From assembly GCF_000368565.1 (NCBI RefSeq), contig NZ_KB849544.1, forward strand, positions 656,495 to 720,494: a stretch of DNA of 64,000 bases, in the 5' to 3' direction. This document shows positions 1 through 8,673 of this stretch, piece by piece; the stretch's first letter is position 1, and every line of letters begins with the position of its first letter. The notes under the pieces were generated by a model. The model had not been told where the DNA came from, did not search any database, and worked only from the letters and a program-made list of their open reading frames with translations. The position numbers and the translations under genes are program-made. This stretch comes from Acinetobacter gerneri DSM 14967 = CIP 107464 = MTCC 9824 (GTDB taxonomy: Bacteria > Pseudomonadota > Gammaproteobacteria > Pseudomonadales > Moraxellaceae).

Positions 1-441
1 GCAGCATTAAGCAGTTCTTTTCTATACTGTATGGCAAGCCATCCTAAATTATCAATTCAAGTACAGAAAAAGTTGATGCACAGTGATGACATCGGTATTC
101 ACAGTGCATTAGCTGAAAATAAAAATGCAAATAATCAAGTGCTTGAATATTTATTAAAAAACAATCCAATCATGCCTACTACAAAAGCGCTCTCTAATCC
201 CAATATTAACCCTGAAAATCTCACATATTTTCTAAAAAGTGATGATTTTTCGTTCAGATCAAATATTGCTGAAAACACAAAAACTCCTGTCCAACTGTTA
301 ACTATTTTAGCTAAAGATCCAGAGCCACTTGTCACGCAGGCAGTAGCTCATAATCCTGCAACTCCTGTGAATATTCTAAAAGAATTGTCGACATCCAAGG
401 ATATTGGAACGCGTATGTCTGTTGCGTCATGGGGACAATAG
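1..441 (+). CDS. Leucine-rich-repeat-variant protein, C-terminal part
   Basis: The frame is open to the left edge of the window, so the start is probably outside; the first in-window ATG is at 31. About 136 residues are visible, built from 24-residue helical units with the pattern ENxxxPxxxLxxLAxDxxxxV and the signature AHNPATPVNILKEL. This is the pattern of the leucine-rich repeat variant (LRV/HEAT-like) family, usually a binding scaffold. There is no signal peptide or catalytic motif in the visible part. It ends in MSVASWGQ, without a clear final repeat, so the 3' end may itself be shortened. The specific partner is unknown. Confidence 0.6.
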   Translation, partial: AALSSSFLYCMASHPKLSIQVQKKLMHSDDIGIHSALAENKNANNQVLEYLLKNNPIMPTTKALSNPNINPENLTYFLKSDDFSFRSNIAENTKTPVQLLTILAKDPEPLVTQAVAHNPATPVNILKELSTSKDIGTRMSVASWGQ

Positions 442-664
442 ATTAGGCTAAATTTATTGATTTCCCTCAATCACAACATAACTGCCTATAGACATTTTTT
501 CTTTAAGGCATTGAATGATTTTTTCCAAAAAGTTCATGACCTCAATATCTGCAAAATTCAATGAAAGTCCCCTCTATAGTTTTCGAATATCAGGTCGATT
601 TTGGGGGATGTTTTTAATTCCATAATCAATTGAAAAAATTAAATATTTCAAAAAAAAGGCTTAG
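442..664. other. Non-coding stretch, possible decayed minus-strand ORF
   Basis: No intact gene. On the minus strand a frame ending with a stop at 454-456 reads about 30 plausible residues (…ADIEVMNFLEKII…), but stops break it further upstream and it has no clear start. I treat it as decayed DNA of unknown origin. The rest is AT-rich without recognisable sites. Confidence 0.3.
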
Positions 665-796
665 CAAAAGGCTTTGCCTTTTGATATTTGGCAACCCAAT
701 GCTGAAACTATTGCAGCGATGGAAGAAGATCTAAGCAAAACAAAGAGCTTCAGGTCTGTAAAAGACTTAATGGCTGACCTCAATGCGGACGATTAA
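665..796 (+). pseudogene. RelB/DinJ-type antitoxin, C-terminal remnant
   Basis: The frame opens after a stop at 662-664 and reads LPFDIWQPNAETIAAMEE, then SFRSVKDLMADLNADD before the stop at 794-796. The PF(D/E)xxxPNAETxxAMxE region followed by a FxSVxxLMADLNA(D/E)D tail is the C-terminal hallmark of RelB/DinJ antitoxins, the part that wraps the toxin. The N-terminal ribbon-helix-helix DNA-binding part is missing, so this is a remnant. The ATG of the toxin remnant overlaps its end, the usual antitoxin-toxin coupling. Confidence 0.6.
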
Positions 797-907
797 GTAC
801 AGCTCTACATTTAAGAAAGACTATAACGTGAGAAGAAAGGTCAGCATCAAAATACTGTAGATGACGAGCTACAAATTGTTTTAGAGTTATTACAAGCTTC
901 CGATTAG
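783..907 (+). pseudogene. YafQ/RelE-type mRNA interferase toxin, frameshifted remnant
   Basis: The ATG at 783 overlaps the antitoxin stop. It reads MRTIKYSSTFKKDYN; after a one-base loss near 832 the next frame continues REKKGQHQNTVDDELQIVLE to a stop at 905-907. The family (about 90 residues) starts with (Y/F)SxxFKKDxKRxxKRG and cleaves mRNA on the ribosome. Here the frame is broken and the C-terminal half, with the catalytic His residues, is absent. It is inactive and linked to the antitoxin remnant before it. Confidence 0.6.
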
Positions 908-1110
908 TTAGTCATAGTGAATTAGTAAGTTGATCTATTAACTTCTCGTGCAATAGACAATTTTTCATCATCAGTACAGTGCAAAACACACACAATATTA
1001 TCGACCATTAAAATTAAGATACATCCAACGCCTTAAGATGCAACTTAAAGCCAACGCAGAACCCAATAAAAAGATTAAACACATGAAATAAGCTATTCAA
1101 AATTCAGTGA
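908..1110. other. Non-coding stretch
   Basis: About 200 bases with stops in all frames and no recognisable site. It separates the dead toxin-antitoxin pair from the interrupted small gene. Confidence 0.3.
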
Positions 1111-1397
1111 AAAAAGGATGATCAAATAAACTCTCAAACTCACCAACTAATCAATACAGTTGAGAAAAAAGAAAAATTTGACCCATTCAAGTCAAAATTT
1201 TTATTCATTTTTATCGGGTTTTGGCTAACGACCGCAGGCGCATATTATGTCGATATTATTACGAAATATGATTATTGGCTCATATCAGGTGCGTCAGCTG
1301 CACTCGCAGTATTTGCTTGCTGCTTGGGTAATCCCCCCTAAAAATAATAGGATCTAAAAGTAGAATTTTCTCTTAAGATACAAGCAGGAGATTCTGC

Positions 1398-1664
1398 ATG
1401 AAAACATCTAAATTTACAGACAGCCAGATCATGTCCATCTTAAAGCAAGCGGAGTCTGGTACACCTGTTGCTGCCCTATGTCGTGAACACGGTATGAGTA
1501 ATGCAACCTTCTATAAATGGCGTGCTAAATATGGCGGCATGGATACATCTTTGATGGCACGGCTGAAAGAGTTGGAAACAGAAAATACCAGACTGAAAAA
1601 AATGTATGCTGAAGAGCGGTTAAAGGCAGAAATTATTCAGGAAGCGATGTCAAAAAAGTGGTGA
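1398..1664 (+). CDS. IS3-family transposase OrfA
   Basis: 88 residues. The N-terminus holds a helix-turn-helix ([20 protein letters not shown], then [20 protein letters not shown]), followed by a leucine-zipper-like coiled coil ([20 protein letters not shown]) used for multimerisation; this is the standard OrfA layout. It overlaps OrfB, which lies in the -1 frame. A run of six A (1652-1657) in the overlap is a plausible slippage site for making the OrfAB fusion transposase. Confidence 0.9.
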   Translation: MKTSKFTDSQIMSILKQAESGTPVAALCREHGMSNATFYKWRAKYGGMDTSLMARLKELETENTRLKKMYAEERLKAEIIQEAMSKKW

Positions 1665-2473
1665 AGCCATCTTGTCGACGTCAGATGGCTCAACATGCAG
1701 TGGCCCGACATGCTGTTAGTATCCGTTTGGCTTGCACTGCATTTGGCATAAGTGAAACCTGCTACCGTTATCAGGCTAAACTCAGTGATGACAATGTGCT
1801 CATTGCAGAACAGCTCATAGACCTCACTGAGGAAAATTCCGATTGGGGCTTTGGTCTATGCTTCTCATATTTACGGCATGTTAAGAGTCACTGTTGGAAT
1901 CACAAGCGGGTTTACCGCATTTACTGTGAGTTAGCACTGAATCTGCGTATTAAGCCAAGAAGAAGACTAAAACGACATGCGCCTGAACCATTGAAAGAAC
2001 CCATCCGTGAAAATCAGGTCTGGTCACTGGATTTTATGCACGATCAGCTTTCCGATGGTCGCAAATTTCGATTATTGAATGTGATTGATGATTACCGCCG
2101 CGAAGGTTTAGTTATTGAAGCAGGGTTCTCACTACCTGCAATACGAGTTATTCGAGCACTCAATCAGTTGTTGGAATATCGGGAAAAACCTTTGGTGATT
2201 AGATGCGACAATGGACCTGAGTTTATCAGTCATGAATTCGTACGCTGGGCAACTGAACACGGTATTTGTATTGAACATATTCAACCAGGTAACCCACAAC
2301 AGAATGCGTATATTGAACGCTATAATCGAACCATACGTTATAGTTGGCTAAGCAAACATTTATTTGATACTTTGGATGAAGTACAAGATTATGCAACGAA
2401 TTGGCTATGGCATTACAATCATGAAAGACCACACCAAGCCAACAAAGGAAGGCCTCCTCTAATGGCTGCTTAA
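1658..2473 (+). CDS. IS3-family transposase OrfB, DDE integrase domain
   Basis: 271 residues from a GTG codon inside the OrfA overlap. An N-terminal HTH_21-like region (ASxRLACxAFGISxxCYRY type) precedes an rve integrase core with the three acidic residues visible: D in [10 protein letters not shown] in IRCDNGPEF and E in [14 protein letters not shown]. The spacing of the last two (about 35 residues) is right for DD(35)E. The protein ends normally with the HxxRPHQ-like segment. It seems intact, so the element may still be mobile. In the -1 frame relative to OrfA it would be made mainly as a fusion. Confidence 0.9.
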   Translation: MVKPSCRRQMAQHAVARHAVSIRLACTAFGISETCYRYQAKLSDDNVLIAEQLIDLTEENSDWGFGLCFSYLRHVKSHCWNHKRVYRIYCELALNLRIKPRRRLKRHAPEPLKEPIRENQVWSLDFMHDQLSDGRKFRLLNVIDDYRREGLVIEAGFSLPAIRVIRALNQLLEYREKPLVIRCDNGPEFISHEFVRWATEHGICIEHIQPGNPQQNAYIERYNRTIRYSWLSKHLFDTLDEVQDYATNWLWHYNHERPHQANKGRPPLMAA

Positions 2474-2594
2474 CCTCTACTTTTAACTTCAGTTAGTTAT
2501 GGGAGGATTACCCTTGAAAGAAGATAATTCTTATTTTTATCGGTTAACGACTTAGAATCTCCCAAGTAAAATTCTCCAACTATTTCAGCACACA

Positions 2595-2909
2595 TCAAGG
2601 TGTCCATATACGTAGATTGCGATCATCTGGTAAGTCTTTTAAATCCTCTGGCACTTTCCCTGGCAAATATGCCTTATGATTGCGACAAGTAAAGTTGATC
2701 GTGCCATGAGGAAGATTATTCTCATCCCAGAATGCTCTGCTTTGTACATCATTCTTAGTCAAAATATTGTTGTAACAATCTCTGACGGGAGTATCACTCT
2801 TTGGATGGTAGAGAGTTCCTGGCGGTAAACCACACCCTAGAAAGCAGTCAGCAATGCACCCACTAAGTGGTAATACCAACACAAGAACGATGTAATATTG
2901 AAACTTCAT
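2595..2909 (-). CDS. Small hypothetical lipoprotein
   Basis: About 104 residues. A hydrophobic signal ends in the lipobox LSGC, so it should be lipid-anchored. I chose the second ATG (2909) because GGAG sits 7 bases before it, whereas the ATG at 2921 has no ribosome site. The mature part is short and Cys-rich (CIADCFLGC, RDCYNN, FTCRNH), with no domain I recognise. It stands alone among minus-strand small genes of the accessory strip. Confidence 0.6.
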   Translation of the reverse strand: MKFQYYIVLVLVLPLSGCIADCFLGCGLPPGTLYHPKSDTPVRDCYNNILTKNDVQSRAFWDENNLPHGTINFTCRNHKAYLPGKVPEDLKDLPDDRNLRIWTP

Positions 2910-3002
2910 AAATTTCTCCATTTTTTATTCTGTCGCATTAATATTCTAGATATTATTTAACATTCAAACTCTTATGCGAAACACTTCTATTAATTTGTTT
3001 TA

Positions 3003-3117
3003 AATCATAAGCTTGCAACCCACAAAACAGTTTAGTTTGAATAAACTGGGCTATTTTATGGATTAATCACATTCCACGCCTAATATTTAGCCATTGTTCC
3101 ACAATTTTGATAAATAG
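3003..3117. repeat. Imperfect repeat copy 1 (partner at 4711-4814)
   Basis: About 110 bases that match 4711-4814 with scattered changes. Both carry a hairpin-like GTTTAGTTTGAATAAACT / TCTAGTTTGAACAAACTAGA block, then a near-identical tail (CCTAATATTTA…CATTG.TCCACAATTTTGAT). This copy has a decayed stem. The two copies bracket 3126-4700. Confidence 0.6.
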
Positions 3118-3125
3118 AGCTAAAA

Positions 3126-3545
3126 TTAGATTTGTTTTCTAAAAATATAAATTGAACTTAAGATTAGAAAAAACATTTGTAATATTAACCAAAACAACAT
3201 CATATAGTTATTACACATCGTTATGGAACTCGTAATAACTTCTTGAAAATTAAAAATTGTTAGCATTGTATTAAGCAAGAATAACTCTAGCATTAAGAAA
3301 AGTCCTACTATTATTCCATACAAAACTTTATTTGAAATGAATGCTATTACTAGAGAAAAAATTATACTTATTACAGAAATTACTGTAAAAACAAAAACAT
3401 CTTCATTTATTGTTCCATCCATTTGATAAATGATTGTGAGTTCATTCTTTTCAAAAAGACCATAAGTACAAATTTTATCAAAATCCATTGCAAAACAAAA
3501 AATAGCGGATAAAAAAAGACAAAAAATGGCAATATATCTGATCAT
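3126..3545 (-). CDS. Hypothetical four-helix membrane protein
   Basis: 139 residues with four strongly hydrophobic stretches (roughly residues 3-20, 50-70, 74-95 and 112-133), so an integral inner-membrane protein. No conserved motif recognised. Codon use is very AT-rich, like the surrounding accessory genes and unlike dnaE. It lies between the two copies of a ~110-bp repeat, suggesting acquired DNA. Confidence 0.5.
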   Translation of the reverse strand: MIRYIAIFCLFLSAIFCFAMDFDKICTYGLFEKNELTIIYQMDGTINEDVFVFTVISVISIIFSLVIAFISNKVLYGIIVGLFLMLELFLLNTMLTIFNFQEVITSSITMCNNYMMLFWLILQMFFLILSSIYIFRKQI

Positions 3546-3645
3546 TTTACAAATGTCTCTTTAATAACGAAGGATCAGATTTCCATACTTCACAGATTTT
3601 TTTGAGATCTACTTTCATGAAATTTCTCATCATTATTAATTAACT

Positions 3646-4295
3646 CTACTCTAAACACTGGATATTTTTAAGTTTCTTGCTTAATTTTTTTTGTTTACCA
3701 CCATTAATTAAATAAGGATACTTACTGTTTTCTAAAATAGGATAATCTTCTTCAATATCATCACTATATGTTGCTAACCATTTCTGATTTATACCAATAA
3801 GTTGTAATCGTCTAAGCTTTTCTTCATGTCTGTAATGGATTTCCCCAACCCATCCACCCATCTTCCTTCTTAAAGGTGTACCAATAACTTTTATATTAAA
3901 ATCAATAGACTTTAATAATTCTAATGCTAAGGTAATAGCTCTGGAGCTGCTGTTGTTATGATTATTTGTCTATTCTCTTTTAAATGTGATCTCAATTCAA
4001 CGATACCATCTTCAAACCAATACAACTTAGGAAAAGATGTATTTTTAAGTTCAGTAGCGAATGCTTTAAAACTTTCTTCAAGTTGATATTTACTCAATCT
4101 ATATGTAGCGATCCATAGAAATAATGAAGCCCCTATTGATTTATACTTTTTTATTTTCATCATAGGAATTGCAATAGGTATAATAACTGCGCCTATAAAT
4201 CTAAAAGGGTTTGATTTTAATTGTTTTATTAACCAAACTTTTGTAGAGTCAGTTGATAAAAGTGTTCCATCTAGATCAAAAACGACAACTTCCAT
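3646..4295 (-). pseudogene. HAD-family phosphatase (HAD-IB-like), frameshifted
   Basis: The N-terminal part (3927-4295) begins MEVVVFDLDGTLLSTDST, motif I with the nucleophile Asp, and reaches motif II (IIITTAAPELL). It then hits a stop just after a shift near 3930-3940. In the next frame the protein continues LALELLKSIDFNIKVIGTPL and, through 3646-3861, ends with motif IV (TYSDDIEEDYP) and a normal tail. One base appears to be missing. Joined, it is about 215 residues, the usual length of a small HAD-IB hydrolase. The substrate cannot be told. Confidence 0.7.
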
Positions 4296-4339
4296 AATTG
4301 GTTTTATATCCCTTGAAGTTTTAATTTATTAGTTCATCT

Positions 4340-4397
4340 AAAATTAACATAATACGGATTATCCAGAGCCTTGATCTTAAATCAAGATTTCGTATAA
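4340..4397. other. Split or degenerate XerC/XerD site
   Basis: Forward 4340-4356 holds the XerD-arm complement AAATTAACATAATACG seen in the full site at 4653-4682, but the sequence then diverges. A perfect XerC-type arm, ATTTCGTATAA, lies in opposite orientation at 4387-4397. The two half sites are about 30 bases apart, so this looks like a scrambled or recombined second dif-like site. Confidence 0.4.
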
Positions 4398-4418
4398 CTA
4401 CTACCAAGCCGAGTTAAG

Positions 4419-4637
4419 CTAAGACTCACTTAAAACAAGTGCTTTAATTTTTATGGCTTTTTCGAAATGATCTAATTTATGTTGCATGATCCACCAGCTA
4501 GCTGCTTCCATTAAGAGTTCAAGATTATCGTTTTTATTTTTAAAAAAAGCATAGAAAGATAAACCAACGTTATCTCCTTTTTTCTCAATTTTCTCATTAC
4601 ATCCATAAATAAATATTTCTCTTAACTCTTTTCTCAT
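4419..4637 (-). CDS. Hypothetical protein
   Basis: 72 residues starting MRKELREIFIYG. I chose the ATG at 4637 because GAGAAAG lies 8 bases upstream; the longer frame begins with TTG inside the dif-like site. Mixed helical composition with a Trp-rich AASWWIMQHKLDHFEKA segment, soluble, no signal peptide. Function not recognised; it may be a small cargo gene next to the Xer site. Confidence 0.4.
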   Translation of the reverse strand: MRKELREIFIYGCNEKIEKKGDNVGLSFYAFFKNKNDNLELLMEAASWWIMQHKLDHFEKAIKIKALVLSES

Positions 4638-4652
4638 ACTTTTAACTTTCTC

Positions 4653-4682
4653 AAAATTAACATAATACGCCTTATACGAAAT
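4653..4682 (-). other. dif-like XerC/XerD recombination site
   Basis: Read on the minus strand the site is ATTTCGTATAA (XerC arm), GGCGTA (6-base spacer), TTATGTTAATT (XerD arm). This is the arrangement of Acinetobacter dif and plasmid pdif sites. It lies in an accessory strip with dead toxin-antitoxin genes, the kind of cargo pdif modules carry, and could equally be the chromosomal dif site near the replication terminus. Confidence 0.65.
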
Positions 4683-4710
4683 CAACTGTATTAGTTTAAT
4701 TATTTCAATA

Positions 4711-4814
4711 AATTGTAATCCATGAAAAGTCTAGTTTGAACAAACTAGACTTTTTTTACGGATTCGTCACGTTCCGCACCTAATATTTAATCATTGGTCC
4801 ACAATTTTGATTAA
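4711..4814. repeat. Imperfect repeat copy 2 (partner at 3003-3117)
   Basis: The second copy of the ~110-base repeat, with the better-preserved hairpin. It starts about 30 bases beyond the dif-like site and is followed by the dnaE upstream region. The partner is described at 3003-3117. Confidence 0.6.
4724..4757 (+). terminator. Rho-independent terminator-like hairpin
   Basis: An 11-bp perfect stem AGTCTAGTTTG / CAAACTAGACT with a 2-base loop is followed by seven T on the plus strand. No plus-strand gene ends here, so it probably belongs to a lost gene or insulates dnaE. It is part of repeat copy 2. Confidence 0.65.
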
Positions 4815-5078
4815 CCATAACGAACAATTATCCCCCATTATTTAGAGAGTCTCCCTGTCTAAACCATAGAGCAAAACTATTTAAATATTTTAAAACCCAC
4901 CCTAAATTTAACAACCACTATGCAGTGAACAACATTCTCCATTTCCCAACACCCTGCAAAATCGCTATGATGTTGAAATAAAATTTTAGCGACTATGCGT
5001 ACAGTTTAGACAAATAATAATCAAAGCACAGTTCAAGACCATGTTAGAATATTTGGCTGAATTTAGAAGGGTTAAGCT

Positions 5079-8000
5079 ATGCAGTTTGTACATCTGGGTA
5101 TACATACAGAATTTTCGATCACTGAGTCGATCGTGCGTGTGCCTGATCTCATCAAAGCAGCTGCAAGCGACAATATGCCAGCAATGGCAATTACCGACCT
5201 TTCAAACTTACATGCAGCAGTTAAATTTTATAAAAAATCTCTCGATAAAGGGATTAAACCGATTTTCGGTAGTACCATTCGCCTCAATGATGCCGATCAC
5301 AAAGCAACTTTATTGGCTATGACCAACAAAGGTTGGCGTGGTTTAACTGAAATCGTTTCACGTGGTTATATCGAGGGACAACAGCTCGATATTCCATGTA
5401 TTAAAAAAGAATGGGTACTCGAACAATCTGAAGATTTAATCGTTATGCTCGGTTTGCATAGTGATGTCGGTGAAATGCTGATTTCAGCATATCCAGAAAA
5501 AGCTCAGCCTTTGCTTGAAGCGTGGATAGAAAAATTTGGCAATCGTGTCTATTTAGCCCTCACCCGTACTCAGCGCATTCACGAAGAAGACTTTATCCAA
5601 GAAGCGGTAAAGCTTGCTAAAAAATATAATATTGGTGTCGTCGCACACAATGACGTGCACTTTATTCGTCCTGAAGATTTTGAAGCACATGAAGCTCGGG
5701 TATGTATCGCAGACGGTTATGTTTTAGGTGATGATCGTCGTCCTAAAAATTATAGCCCTGAACAATATTTTAAAACTGCAGAACAAATGACTGAACTATT
5801 TTCAGATATTCCAGCTGCAATCGAAAATACAGTTCAAATTGCCAAACGTTGTTCTGTTTCGCTACGTTTAGGTTTCCATGACTTGCCAGATTATCCGATT
5901 CCTGAAGGTCATACCATTGATACGTATTTTGAGCATTTATCTGAAGAAGGTTTAGAGGAGCGTTTGGCAGTCCTCTACCCTGTTGAACAGCGTGGCGATG
6001 ATTGGGCTGAAATTCGTAAGCCTTATGATGAGCGTTTGGCTTATGAACTCGGCATTATTATTAAAATGCAGTTCCCCGGCTACTTCCTCATCGTCATGGA
6101 CTTTATTCAATGGTCTAAAAATAACGGCGTTCCAGTCGGTCCCGGACGTGGTTCAGGTGCAGGTTCTTTAGTTGCATTTAGTTTGAAAATTACCGATCTC
6201 GATCCACTTCGTTATGACCTACTCTTCGAACGTTTCTTAAATCCAGAACGTGTATCCATGCCCGACTTTGACGTCGATTTCTGTATCGCAGGTCGTGACC
6301 GAGTCATCGACTATGTTGCGCGTCACTATGGTCGTGACGCAGTTTCTCAGATTGCAACTTTCGGAACCATGGCTGCCAAAGGGGCGATTCGTGATGTTGC
6401 CCGTGTTTTGGGTAAATCTTATGGTTTGGCTGACCGTATTTCGAAAATGATTCCGACCAAACCTCTAGGTTTGAGTCTTGAAGAATCCATCGAAGCAGAA
6501 CCACAGCTCAAAGATATCGTCACCAATCCATCAAATCCTGACAATGACGATGCTGCCGAAATATGGGAAATGGCGCTCAAACTCGAAGGCATTACCCGTA
6601 ATACGGGTAAGCATGCCGGTGGTGTAGTGATTGCACCTACCAAAATCACTGATTATTCGGCAGTACTCTGTGATGCAGACGGGACTAACCGTGTTGCACA
6701 ATTTGACAAAGACGATGTGGAATCAGCGGGTCTGGTCAAATTCGACTTTTTGGGTCTACGTAACTTAACCGTGATCGAAGATGCGGTACAAAATATCAAT
6801 AAACGCATTCAAGCCGAAGTTCCATTAAACATTTCCAATATTCCTTTGGATGACAAAGCCTCTTACGAGATTTTTGCTTCAGCAAATACCACAGCGGTGT
6901 TCCAGTTTGAATCCGTCGGTATGAAGAAAATGCTTAAAGAAGCTCGTCCGAGTAAATTTGAGGAAATTATTGCCTTCGTATCACTATACCGTCCAGGTCC
7001 AATGGATCTAATCCCAGACTTTATCCATCGTATGCATGGTGGTGAATTTGAATATTTGCATCCTTTGCTCGAAGGTGTTCTTGAACCGACTTACGGTATC
7101 ATGGTGTACCAAGAACAGGTAATGCAAGCTGCACAGTTCTGTGCGGGCTATTCTCTCGGTGGCGCGGATTTACTTCGTCGTGCCATGGGTAAAAAGAAAG
7201 TCGAGGAAATGGTCAAGCATCGTCAAATCTTCATTGAAGGTGCGGCGAAAAAAGACATTGATGAAGCAACTGCCAACCATATTTTCGACTATATGGAAAA
7301 ATTTGCGGGTTATGGTTTTAACAAATCACATGCCGCAGCCTATGCCCTTGTTGCCTATCAAACTGCTTGGTTAAAAGCACATTATCCTGCTGAGTTTTTA
7401 GCAGCGGTTATGTCTTCGGAAATGCAAAATACCGATAGTATTGTATTTTTGATTGATGACTGCCGAATTAATGGTTTAGAAGTATTGCCCCCTTCTATCA
7501 ATATGTCGTTCTATCAGTTCCATGCCAGCAATGAACAAACCATTATTTATGGTTTAGGTGCAATTAAAGGCGTGGGCGAACAAGCCATGCAGTCTGTGAT
7601 TGATTCACGTGAACAGGATGGTCCTTATAAAGATTTATTTGATTTCTGTCATCGTATTGATCTGAAAAAAATCAATAAACGAACACTCGAAGCCTTGATT
7701 CGTGCAGGTGCTCTTGACTGCTTGGGCATGGAACGTTCAACCATCATGGCTCAACTTCCTGAGGCGGTACAGGCAGCAGAACAAGCACGTTCTAACCGTG
7801 AAACTGGGATCATGGATCTATTTGGTGAGGTTGAAGAGGTTCAACGTAAACCGGCCAAACCTGTTAAGCCGTGGTCTGATGAAGTTCGTTTAAAAGGTGA
7901 AAAAGATACCCTCGGACTGTATTTGACGGGTCACCCGATTGATGTCTATCGTCCTGAGTTAAAATCATTTATTTCACAGCGTATCAATGAACTTACTCCG

Positions 8001-8648
8001 ACCCGACGTGGGGTCACAACCGTATTTGCAGGTTTAGTCGTCGATGTTGCCAACTTCCCAAATCGTATGATGGTGACACTCGATGATGGTACAGCACGTA
8101 TCGAAGTGTCTTCTCCGCACGAACGCTTCCAACGATTTAAAGACATTATTCAAAATGAAAAAGTTGTGGTCATCGAAGGTGAAATCTATGAACGTGAAGG
8201 ATTTGATCGCCCGCTTGGTCGTCTAACCAAAGCATTTACCTTAAATGAAATTCGTCAGAAACGTGCAAACAACATCAATATCGACTTAAAACCTGAGGTG
8301 ATCAGTAAAACCTTAGCTGCCGATATTCAAAAAATCATCTTGCCTTATTGCAACGTAGATATGAGTCAACATATCCCTGTGTATTTTAAAGTGGATTATG
8401 ATTATGCCTCTGCTGAGGTCCATCTAGGACCACAATGGAAAGTTGCACCAGTTGATGAATTACTTTCAAAATTACGTGATTATTTCGGTAAAGAAACCAT
8501 TCATATCGAATATCACGTCAAATCTAAAGCTGCCAAAGCCGTAGATCATCGTGAACAACCCGCTAAAGCACTTGCACCTCCCCCAAGTGATGTGAGTATG
8601 GATGATGCGATGGATCAATATATGGCTGAAGCGAGCCAATTCTCCTAA
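5079..8648 (+). CDS. dnaE: DNA polymerase III alpha subunit
   Basis: Replicative polymerase that copies the chromosome as part of the Pol III core. 1189 residues, close to the family's ~1160. The N-terminal PHP domain starts FVHLGIHTEFSITESIV and contains MPAMAITDLSNLHAAVKFY. The catalytic palm has PDFDVDFC (about residues 395-402), with the third acidic residue in VKFDFLGLRNL (about 553). Then come the helix-hairpin-helix region and an OB-fold (about 980-1060). The start MQFVHLG has AAGGG 9 bases upstream; a longer frame from 5041 is out of phase with the family start. Codon use is typical of the core genome, unlike the AT-rich genes before it. Confidence 0.98.
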   Translation: MQFVHLGIHTEFSITESIVRVPDLIKAAASDNMPAMAITDLSNLHAAVKFYKKSLDKGIKPIFGSTIRLNDADHKATLLAMTNKGWRGLTEIVSRGYIEGQQLDIPCIKKEWVLEQSEDLIVMLGLHSDVGEMLISAYPEKAQPLLEAWIEKFGNRVYLALTRTQRIHEEDFIQEAVKLAKKYNIGVVAHNDVHFIRPEDFEAHEARVCIADGYVLGDDRRPKNYSPEQYFKTAEQMTELFSDIPAAIENTVQIAKRCSVSLRLGFHDLPDYPIPEGHTIDTYFEHLSEEGLEERLAVLYPVEQRGDDWAEIRKPYDERLAYELGIIIKMQFPGYFLIVMDFIQWSKNNGVPVGPGRGSGAGSLVAFSLKITDLDPLRYDLLFERFLNPERVSMPDFDVDFCIAGRDRVIDYVARHYGRDAVSQIATFGTMAAKGAIRDVARVLGKSYGLADRISKMIPTKPLGLSLEESIEAEPQLKDIVTNPSNPDNDDAAEIWEMALKLEGITRNTGKHAGGVVIAPTKITDYSAVLCDADGTNRVAQFDKDDVESAGLVKFDFLGLRNLTVIEDAVQNINKRIQAEVPLNISNIPLDDKASYEIFASANTTAVFQFESVGMKKMLKEARPSKFEEIIAFVSLYRPGPMDLIPDFIHRMHGGEFEYLHPLLEGVLEPTYGIMVYQEQVMQAAQFCAGYSLGGADLLRRAMGKKKVEEMVKHRQIFIEGAAKKDIDEATANHIFDYMEKFAGYGFNKSHAAAYALVAYQTAWLKAHYPAEFLAAVMSSEMQNTDSIVFLIDDCRINGLEVLPPSINMSFYQFHASNEQTIIYGLGAIKGVGEQAMQSVIDSREQDGPYKDLFDFCHRIDLKKINKRTLEALIRAGALDCLGMERSTIMAQLPEAVQAAEQARSNRETGIMDLFGEVEEVQRKPAKPVKPWSDEVRLKGEKDTLGLYLTGHPIDVYRPELKSFISQRINELTPTRRGVTTVFAGLVVDVANFPNRMMVTLDDGTARIEVSSPHERFQRFKDIIQNEKVVVIEGEIYEREGFDRPLGRLTKAFTLNEIRQKRANNINIDLKPEVISKTLAADIQKIILPYCNVDMSQHIPVYFKVDYDYASAEVHLGPQWKVAPVDELLSKLRDYFGKETIHIEYHVKSKAAKAVDHREQPAKALAPPPSDVSMDDAMDQYMAEASQFS

Positions 8649-8673
8649 AGTTTAAACAAATATTGGAAATACG

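Larger units (their letters stand above)
1327..2512 (+). mobile_element. IS3-family insertion sequence, complete (1186 bp)
   Basis: Imperfect terminal inverted repeats begin GGTAATCCCCCC at the left and, reverse-complemented, GGTAATCCTCCC at the right; both continue to a shared AAAAGTAGA block about 30 bases in. The flanks carry the identical tetranucleotide CTTG (1323-1326 and 2513-2516), a target duplication. Two overlapping transposase frames lie between. Size, two-frame organisation and 4-bp duplication fit the IS3 family, probably the IS407-like group, though the group is a judgement from memory. The matching duplication suggests a fairly recent insertion. Confidence 0.85.
1111..2555 (+). 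pseudogene. Small membrane-protein gene interrupted by an IS3-family element
   Basis: Before the IS the frame reads FDPFKSKFLFIFIGFWLTTA, then YWLISGASAALAVFACCL, two likely membrane segments. After removing the IS (1327-2512) and one 4-base target copy, the frame continues exactly as KEDNSYFYRLTT to a stop at 2553-2555. The original gene therefore spanned 1111-1326 plus 2517-2555, roughly 80 residues. The start is unclear: the frame opens after a TGA at 1108, and a GTG at 1107 would be in frame only if the following six-A run were one base shorter. Function unknown. Confidence 0.55.

Noticed and set aside
5041..5322. ORF starting upstream of dnaE
   Set aside because: Overlaps dnaE in a different frame and has no family features; the DnaE start MQFVHLG matches the family.
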